From Candidatus Methanomethylophilus sp. 1R26 (GTDB lineage Archaea > Thermoplasmatota > Thermoplasmata > Methanomassiliicoccales > Methanomethylophilaceae): DNA of 64,000 bases. Location: positions 1 to 64,000 of the forward strand of contig NZ_LOPS01000037.1 of NCBI RefSeq assembly GCF_001481295.1. Reading direction: 5' to 3'. Numbering within the stretch: position 1 is the first letter of the stretch; every line of letters starts with the position of its first letter. The translations under genes and the position numbers were made by a program. The notes beneath the pieces are model-generated. The model had not been told where the DNA came from and searched no databases. It saw only the letters and a list, made by a program, of their open reading frames with translations. This document shows positions 58,570-64,000 of the stretch, in pieces.

Positions 58570-59603
58570 ACGGGTTCTGCGTCGAATGCGGCAAGGAGAC
58601 CGACCAGACCGTCAACGGGATGTGCCTGGAATGCTTCCTGAAGGACAGGCAGGTCCTCTCCCTGCCGGACCATGTCGACCTCCAGAGATGCACCACCTGC
58701 GGCCAGTTCTACCGCCACGGGGCCTTCGTGCCTATGGAGCAGGACGAGGCGGCCATATGCGCCGCGGCCGAGGAGCTCCAATGCATCAGCGAGGGCAAGG
58801 TCACGGACATCTCCGCCGCCCTCGGGTACCTGGACGATTACAACGTGTCCGTCACCCTCAACTGCAAGGTGGCCGTCGGCGGCTTCACGACCGACGCGGC
58901 GGCGACCACCGTCGTCAGGATCAAGAACACCGTCTGCAGGATATGCTCGCGCCGCAGCGGGAACTACTACGAGGCCATACTCCAGATCAGGAGCTCCGGA
59001 AAGACGCTGTCCAAGGACCTGCAGGACGAGGTCCTGGCCAGGGTGGAGAAGCTGGTGGACGGCGCCATGAAGACCGACCAGAACGCCTTCATCACCAAGA
59101 TGGAGATCGTCACGGGCGGGGTGGACGTCTACCTGTCGCTGATCGCCCTGGGGAAGTCATGCGCGCGCGACCTGGCCGATGTCTACGCCGCGGAGACCGA
59201 CGAGTCCTCCAAGCTGGTGGGGCAGACCCGCGACGGGCTCGATATGTACCGCGTCACCTACCTGGTCAGGCTCCCCGAGTTCCACGTCGGGGACGTCGTC
59301 CGCTTCAAGAAGAAGTACTGGCTCCTGTCGCGCGTGTCCGGCAGGGGAGGGAAGATCGTCTCCCTGGACAATTTCCGCGAGACCTCCATCGAGAGGAGGG
59401 AGATGCCCGATCTGAAGGTCTACTGCAAGTATTCCGACCTCATCCGCGCCGACGTGATCACGGCCTCCGAGGGTGAGGTCCAGGTCCTGGACCCCTCGAG
59501 CTACCAGACCGTTGACCTGCTGGTGCCCAAGGACGCGTCGATTGGGGACAGGGTGCCGGCCGTGAGGATCGATGACGTCCTCTACTACGTGCCGCTGAGG
59601 TGA
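58566..59603 (+). CDS. NMD3-family ribosome maturation protein
   Basis: The 345-residue protein opens with a cysteine-rich zinc region (CVECGKE, CLECFLK, CTTCGQFYRHG, CRICSRR), as in Nmd3, which acts on the large subunit. An eIF5A-like OB region follows in the C-terminal half (VRLPEFHVGDVVRFKKKYWL). The start is GTG, overlapping the DUF424 stop. Confidence 0.9.
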   Translation: MNGFCVECGKETDQTVNGMCLECFLKDRQVLSLPDHVDLQRCTTCGQFYRHGAFVPMEQDEAAICAAAEELQCISEGKVTDISAALGYLDDYNVSVTLNCKVAVGGFTTDAAATTVVRIKNTVCRICSRRSGNYYEAILQIRSSGKTLSKDLQDEVLARVEKLVDGAMKTDQNAFITKMEIVTGGVDVYLSLIALGKSCARDLADVYAAETDESSKLVGQTRDGLDMYRVTYLVRLPEFHVGDVVRFKKKYWLLSRVSGRGGKIVSLDNFRETSIERREMPDLKVYCKYSDLIRADVITASEGEVQVLDPSSYQTVDLLVPKDASIGDRVPAVRIDDVLYYVPLR

Positions 59604-59608
59604 TTTCC

Positions 59609-60476
59609 ATGGTGGTCAAACTTCCGGAGACAAGGGAACAGATAGTCGAGAACCTGCTGAAACTGGCCAACACCAAGATCCCCGAGGACATCGGCTGGGC
59701 GCTGGAGGCGGCGGCCGAATGGGAGGCGGACGCCTCGGCGCGCACGGTGCTCGGAGCGATCCTGGACAACATCAGGAAGGCCGAGCACCTGGGGAAACCT
59801 ATGTGCCAGGATACGGGGGTGCCCGTGTTCTGGGTCCGCGGGAGGATCGACCCCGGCATAGCGGACGACATCCGCGAGGCCGTCGTCCGCAGCACCGCGA
59901 AGGTCCCCATGAGGCCGAACGCGGTCGACCCGTTCACCAGGAAGAACTCCGGCGACAACACCGGCGCGGGGATGCCCTTCATCCATTACATCCCCACCGC
60001 CGACCCGTTCACCGAGATCTCGGTCATGCTGAAGGGCGCCGGGTCGGAGAACATGACGAAGCTCGCCATGCTGAACCCCGCCGAGGGCAGGGAAGGCGTA
60101 GTGAAGTTCATCATCGACTCCGTCTTGGACGCCGGCGGGCGCCCCTGCTCCGGGATCGTCGGGATAGCATCGGCGGCACCTCGGACGAGTGCGCCGCGGC
60201 CGCCAAGCGCGCCTGATGGAGCCTCTTGACCATGAGGACCCGGACCCGGAGATCAGGAAGCTCGAGGAGGACCTGTTCATAAAGCTGAACAGCTCCGGGC
60301 TCGGCCCCATGGGGCTGGGCGGCAACACCACCGTCCTCGGCGTCAAGATAAGGAAGATGGCCTGCCATACCGCCTCCCTCCCCGTCTGCGTCAACATCGG
60401 CTGCTGGGCCACCAGGAGGGCGTCCGCACGGATCACCGATTCGGACGTCGAGTACTCCCAGGGGGCGGTCCTGTGA
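59609..60476 (+). CDS. Class I fumarase alpha subunit (two frameshifts)
   Basis: The subunit carries the iron-sulphur cluster of fumarate hydratase: PMCQDTGVPVFWV, VDPFTRKNSGDNTGAGMPFI, and after repair GIGGTSDECAAAAKRALMEP followed by GLGPMGLGGNTTVLGVKI and VNIGCWATRRA. Missing bases near 60172 and 60214 break the frame twice. Repaired length is about 289 residues. It is coupled to the beta subunit by a GTGA overlap. Confidence 0.93.
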
Positions 60477-61038
60477 AGACCCTTAACGCTCCGCTGTCCG
60501 ACAGGGACGTCAGGTCCCTGAAGCTGGGCGAGACCGTCTACATCAACGGCCCCGTGATCACCGGCAGGGACGATGTGCACATCCGCGCGCTGGAGTACCT
60601 CGATGAGGGGAAGGAGGTCCCGGAATGCCTCCGCGGCGCGGTCATCTACCACTGCGGGCCCATCATGAAGAAGAACGGCGACAGGTGGACCGTGGTCGCG
60701 CCGGGCCCACCACCAGCGCGAGGATGAACTCGCTGGAGCCCCGTTTCATCAGGGAGTTCGGCATCAAGGCGATCATCGGCAAGGGCGGCATGGACCGCGC
60801 CACGGCCGAGGCGATGAAGAAGGAAGGCTGCGTCTACCTTGCGGCCGTAGGCGGAGCGGCGGTGTCCCTCGCGGAGGGCCTGTCGCAGGTCGTCGGGTGC
60901 GAATGGGAGGACCTCGGCATGCCCGAGGCGCTCTGGAAGTTCAGCGCCGTCCGTCTGGGCCCTCTTACCGTCGCGATGGATGCCGACGGCAACAGCCTCT
61001 ACGAGAAGGTCAGGCAGAACATCAAAAGGGTGTACTGA
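60473..61038 (+). CDS. Class I fumarase beta subunit (one frameshift)
   Basis: The second half of two-subunit fumarase: LKLGETVYINGPVITGRDDV, VIYHCGPIM, then after one restored base near 60708 GPTTSARMNSLEPRFIREFG, IGKGGMD and VYLAAVGGAAVSLAE. Start GTG 60473. Repaired length is about 188 residues. With alpha it interconverts fumarate and malate in the partial citric acid pathway of methanogens. The class also includes tartrate dehydratase. Confidence 0.92.
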
Positions 61039-61059
61039 CCTGGCCCTTCCCGGGGCTCC

Positions 61060-61934
61060 TCAGGAGTCCAGCTTCTTACCGCTGCGGTGCAGGGCCCATG
61101 CCGCTATGGCCATCAAGATGCCGACCAGCAGGCCGCCGAGCATCATGACGTGGGCCAGATCGAAGCCCCACAGATAATGTGTATGGGCCTTCTCTGTCAG
61201 ATTTACACTCACCGACGTGCCGCCTTCTCCGACGGTAAGTGTGGACTTATAATCATCGAACCCGTCCGCCTTGATTGTAATATAATATTCTCCGACGGAC
61301 ACACTGCTGAACTGAGCAATCCCGCCGGACTTACTTTCCTCCGTACGGCTGTCGTCTTCGTTGGTTTTGTTGGTGATGGTGACCTTGGCCCCGCTGATGA
61401 AGTCGCTGCCGTAGATCACCGTGATGGTGAGAGTGCTGGTGGTGGAGGTCATCAGAACCATCCTCATGTCGGATCCGCTCGACTGGGACATGTCATCGGT
61501 CAGCATGTAGTAGGTGTTCTCGTTCTCCGTCACGGGCGAAGGGAGCGTTACCGTGTAATATCCTTCTGAGTCGGCCGTTGTCGAGAAAGCTTGAGGCAGA
61601 GACCTTACGGTATAGTCCTGATAGGCGAACAGCATGCTGTAGGTGGCGGAGCTGTCGAAACCGGACGTGACGTTGATATCGAATCCGCCGTCAGAGCCGG
61701 TCGTAGAGGAGTATCTGGTCACGCTTCCGTCGGACAGCGTCATCTTCACGGTCACCGTCACCCCCTCGATCGCTTCGTTCCCGGAGGAACGGGGCTCGTA
61801 GATGTACCCTGAGATGTACGTCTGCCCGGTCTCGGTATCCCCGTCGTCGGCATCCGATCCGTCTGCTAGGATCAGGGACGGCAGGAGCATGCATGCTACG
61901 ACGCCGCGGCCATCGCGGCCGATACATGTTTCAT
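61060..61934 (-). CDS. Exported surface protein with repeated Ig/CNA-like beta domains (frameshift in the signal peptide)
   Basis: After restoring one G near 61905 the N-terminus becomes a clear signal peptide (MKHVSAAMAAAVVACMLLPS). The mature part has two or three all-beta modules of the carboxypeptidase-regulatory/CNA-B type (ISGYIYEPRSSGNEAIEGVT, GAKVTITNKTNEDDSRTEES, YYITIKADGFDDYKSTLTVG). One C-terminal membrane helix follows (HVMMLGGLLVGILMAIAAWA) and a short basic tail. It is Ser/Thr-rich. Likely anchored outside the cell; function unknown. Confidence 0.8.
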
Positions 61935-61987
61935 CGGTCTTCGATATCGGCGATTCGCTTTATAATCTGCGCGTATAAGGCGGTTCA

Positions 61988-62638
61988 ATGGCAAAGACTC
62001 TCGCCGTTTTCGACATGGACGGCACTCTGACGGACTCCCGGGAATCCATTTGGCGCTCCTACAGGTACGCGGCCCGCAGGCTCGGAGTCCCGGAGCCCTC
62101 CGATGCGGTGCTGAAGGACCATCTGTGCGGGGGCCTCCCGGAGAACTGCAGGGCGATCTTCGGCCCCGAGCTGGCGGACGAGGCGGTCAGGCTCTACCGC
62201 GAGGACTACCTCGGGCGCACCGCCGACGACGGCGTCTCCCTCTACCCGGGCGTGAAGGAGGCCCTGGAGAGGCTGAAGTCCTCCGGGATATCCCTGGCGG
62301 TGGCGACCATGAAGGTCCAGCCGGCAGCGGAGGCGGCGGTCCGTGCCTTCGGGCTGGAGGGGCTCTTCAGTGCCGTGGCGGGCGCTGACCCGGAGGGGAA
62401 GCGCACCAAGGGCCGGATGATCCTCGACTGCGCCGAATCCGTGGGCGCGGACCGCGCCGTCATGATCGGCGACTGCATACAGGACCTGGAAGCGGCCAAA
62501 GAGGCCAAGTGCTGGTTCATCGCCGCCTCCTACGGCTACGGGCTTCCCCTGTCGAAGTGCCTGGGGCTCGGCGTCGCGTCCGCGGCCACGCCGGCCGAGG
62601 CCGCCGACATCGCCGTCCGTATATCCAGGCGCCCCTGA
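61988..62638 (+). CDS. HAD-superfamily hydrolase (phosphoglycolate phosphatase-like)
   Basis: The 216-residue protein has HAD motif I VFDMDGTLTDSRESI with an alpha-helical cap (about 18-80), motif II AVATMKVQ, motif III Lys in GKRTKGRM and motif IV VMIGDCIQDLEAA. These dephosphorylate small phosphate esters. Substrate not determined. Confidence 0.9.
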   Translation: MAKTLAVFDMDGTLTDSRESIWRSYRYAARRLGVPEPSDAVLKDHLCGGLPENCRAIFGPELADEAVRLYREDYLGRTADDGVSLYPGVKEALERLKSSGISLAVATMKVQPAAEAAVRAFGLEGLFSAVAGADPEGKRTKGRMILDCAESVGADRAVMIGDCIQDLEAAKEAKCWFIAASYGYGLPLSKCLGLGVASAATPAEAADIAVRISRRP

Positions 62639-62741
62639 CGCCCTCCGGCAGGTACAATGAAGGGTTTATAACAGGCCAGGGGATTCACAGTACCATTCGA
62701 ACGGGGAGGGACTGTACTCCCGCCCCGGGAATGTGGCTCAT

Positions 62742-63026
62742 ATGGCAGAAACCAAGATGTTGACTTCCAGGAAATACGCCGCCCTCGCGCTCGTCGCGGC
62801 GGCCGTCGCGGTATTGGCCTGCGTAAGCGTGTTCGATTCCGGAGAATCCGACGCTGAGGCCGCGGACGATGCGGACGCCTACCAGGCGGATTCCGTGTAC
62901 GCCTCCTCCGACTGCGATGACGATGACGACGACAACAAGTGCATCGAGGCGGTCATCGAGATCGCCCTCGGCATCGTCGTGCTCATAATCCTCGTCTATT
63001 TCGCAGCGCAGGTATTCAAGCACTGA
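62742..63026 (+). CDS. Small membrane protein with aspartate-rich stretch
   Basis: Two hydrophobic helices (about 11-28 and 69-90) flank an acidic loop rich in Asp, Ala and Ser with eight Asp in a short run and two Cys around it (SDCDDDDDDNKC). The first helix could be a signal peptide. The start is ATG 62742, with a second possible start nine bases upstream. A TATA element (GGGTTTATAACAGG, about 62663-62676) is upstream. No family recognised. Confidence 0.65.
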   Translation: MAETKMLTSRKYAALALVAAAVAVLACVSVFDSGESDAEAADDADAYQADSVYASSDCDDDDDDNKCIEAVIEIALGIVVLIILVYFAAQVFKH

Positions 63027-63231
63027 AACGGGGCCCTTCCGGTCCCCTGAAACCCTTTACCGCCTGTCCTGTCGGCGGGCTTCCTCCTGCCCGGATCCCC
63101 GCCTGCGGCGCATGGCGATGCAGCGCCTTACTGGCTGTTACCTATTGTTTTTATACGGCGATTTGTTAGGCTTCCCGTTCACTTTCTTTCCAGAGGTGCC
63201 GTATACGGAGAAGATAGACAGGAGATACACG

Positions 63232-64000
63232 ATGGACGAGGTCCTCGGCCTCATGGAGCCGCTCACAGCGGCCTGGTTCAGGAAGAGCTTCGGGTCCCTG
63301 ACGGAACCGCAGAGCATGGCCATCCCCGTGATCCACGAACGCAAGAGCGTCCTAGTCTCCTCTCCCACCGGCTCCGGGAAGACCCTCACCGCCTTCACGA
63401 GCATCCTCAACCAGCTGATCAAGTACTACAACGAGGGGAAGCTCGAGGAGAGGATCTATTGCATCTACATCTCGCCGCTCAAGGCCCTCGCCAACGACGT
63501 CAACAGGAACCTCAACGAGCCCCTGAGGCAGATGCGGGAGCTCGCGGCCGAGATAGGCCTGCCGGTCCCCGAGATCTCCGTGGCCGTCCGCTCGGGGGAC
63601 ACTCCGCAGAGCGAGAGGCAGAGGATGGTCCGCCATCCGCCGCACATCCTCATAACCACGCCGGAGTCCATGGCCCTCATCCTCGCCTCCCCCAAGTTCA
63701 AGGAGTCGCTGAAGAAGACTGAATGGGTCATCCTCGACGAGATCCACGACATCTGCGATTCGAAGAGGGGAGCGTTCCTGTCGCTGACCCTCGAGATGCT
63801 GAGGAACTACTGCGAGACCGACTTCACCCGCATCGGGCTGTCCGCCACCATGGCGCCCATCGAGGAGATAGCGAAGTACCTCGTCGGGTTCGACGGCCCC
63901 GGGGAGGCCCGGCCCGTTGCCTGATCCAATCCAGTTCGAAGAAGGTCCTGGACCTGAAGGTCATCTGCCCCACCGACGACATGACCGCCCTGCCCACCGA
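63232..64000 (+). CDS. lhr: Lhr-like superfamily 2 helicase, partial (one frameshift)
   Basis: The N-terminal helicase lobe shows the Q-like FGSLTEPQSMAIP, Walker A VSSPTGSGKTLTAF, motif Ia YISPLKALANDV, motif II VILDEIHDIC and motif III GLSATMAPIEE, matching large Lhr helicases. GGAGATA precedes ATG 63232. One missing base near 63920 breaks the frame before LIQSSSKKVLDLKVICPTDD. The gene runs beyond the right edge of the window. Confidence 0.88.

Overview
The window reads as a chromosome segment of an archaeon, most likely a methanogen of the Thermoplasmatota (order Methanomassiliicoccales). Archaeal markers are TFB, Spt5/SecE, ribosomal proteins L1, L10, P1, L11 and LX, prefoldin, a complete A-type ATP synthase operon, Orc1/Cdc6, PriS, the PolD small subunit DP1, MCM, TiaS, Gar1, NMD3, Tsr3 and splicing endonuclease. 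Promoters carry archaeal TATA boxes, and several starts have GGAGG or GAGTGATT-type ribosome-binding sites. TAG is very rare as a stop codon and one conserved gene (tiaS) has an in-frame TAG, which fits a pyrrolysine-using methanogen. No methanogenesis gene lies in the window, so the placement is inference.

Layout. 0-8.7 kb: a hypothetical gene, a TrmJ-like RNA methyltransferase, a ribbon-helix-helix gene overlapping a divergent FtsZ/tubulin-like gene, the rpl1-rpl10-rpl12 operon, an AAA/DUF4143 ATPase behind three 34-bp tandem repeats, the secE-spt5-rpl11 operon, and two small conserved genes. 8.7-15 kb: GMP synthase in two subunits with purE, a CMD/acetyltransferase fusion, a methyltransferase and a second AAA/DUF4143 ATPase. 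15-25 kb: gar1-tfb, a DUF5714 protein, a small single-cyclin-fold TFB-like protein, endA, trpB2, then a winged-helix regulator in front of Cdc48 and Hsp20. 25-31 kb: a COG1395 regulator, a zinc-ribbon/CPBP protease, a TIM-barrel gene, an RNA-binding protein and DP1. 31-39.5 kb: the ATP synthase operon H-I-K-E-C-F-A-B-D, ending in a 50-residue membrane protein. 39.5-43.3 kb: dCMP deaminase, signal peptidase, and orc1/cdc6 flanked by inverted origin recognition boxes, a probable replication origin. 43.3-49 kb: tiaS, thiolase, an M20 peptidase, ftsY, prefoldin alpha and LX. 49-64 kb: primase PriS, TatD-like and metallo-beta-lactamase hydrolases, HtpX, Hps-RraA, a degenerate phosphatase fold with Tsr3, MCM, DUF424, NMD3, two-subunit fumarase, surface proteins, a HAD hydrolase and a partial Lhr helicase.

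Quality warning. About 25 apparent frameshifts interrupt otherwise full-length conserved genes. Each is repaired by adding back one base, usually a G or C in a short run, and I saw none needing a base removed. This looks like systematic single-base deletion error in the assembly, so these genes are annotated as intact CDSs spanning the break, with approximate break positions. The in-frame TAG in tiaS is not of this error type because the frame is kept on both sides.
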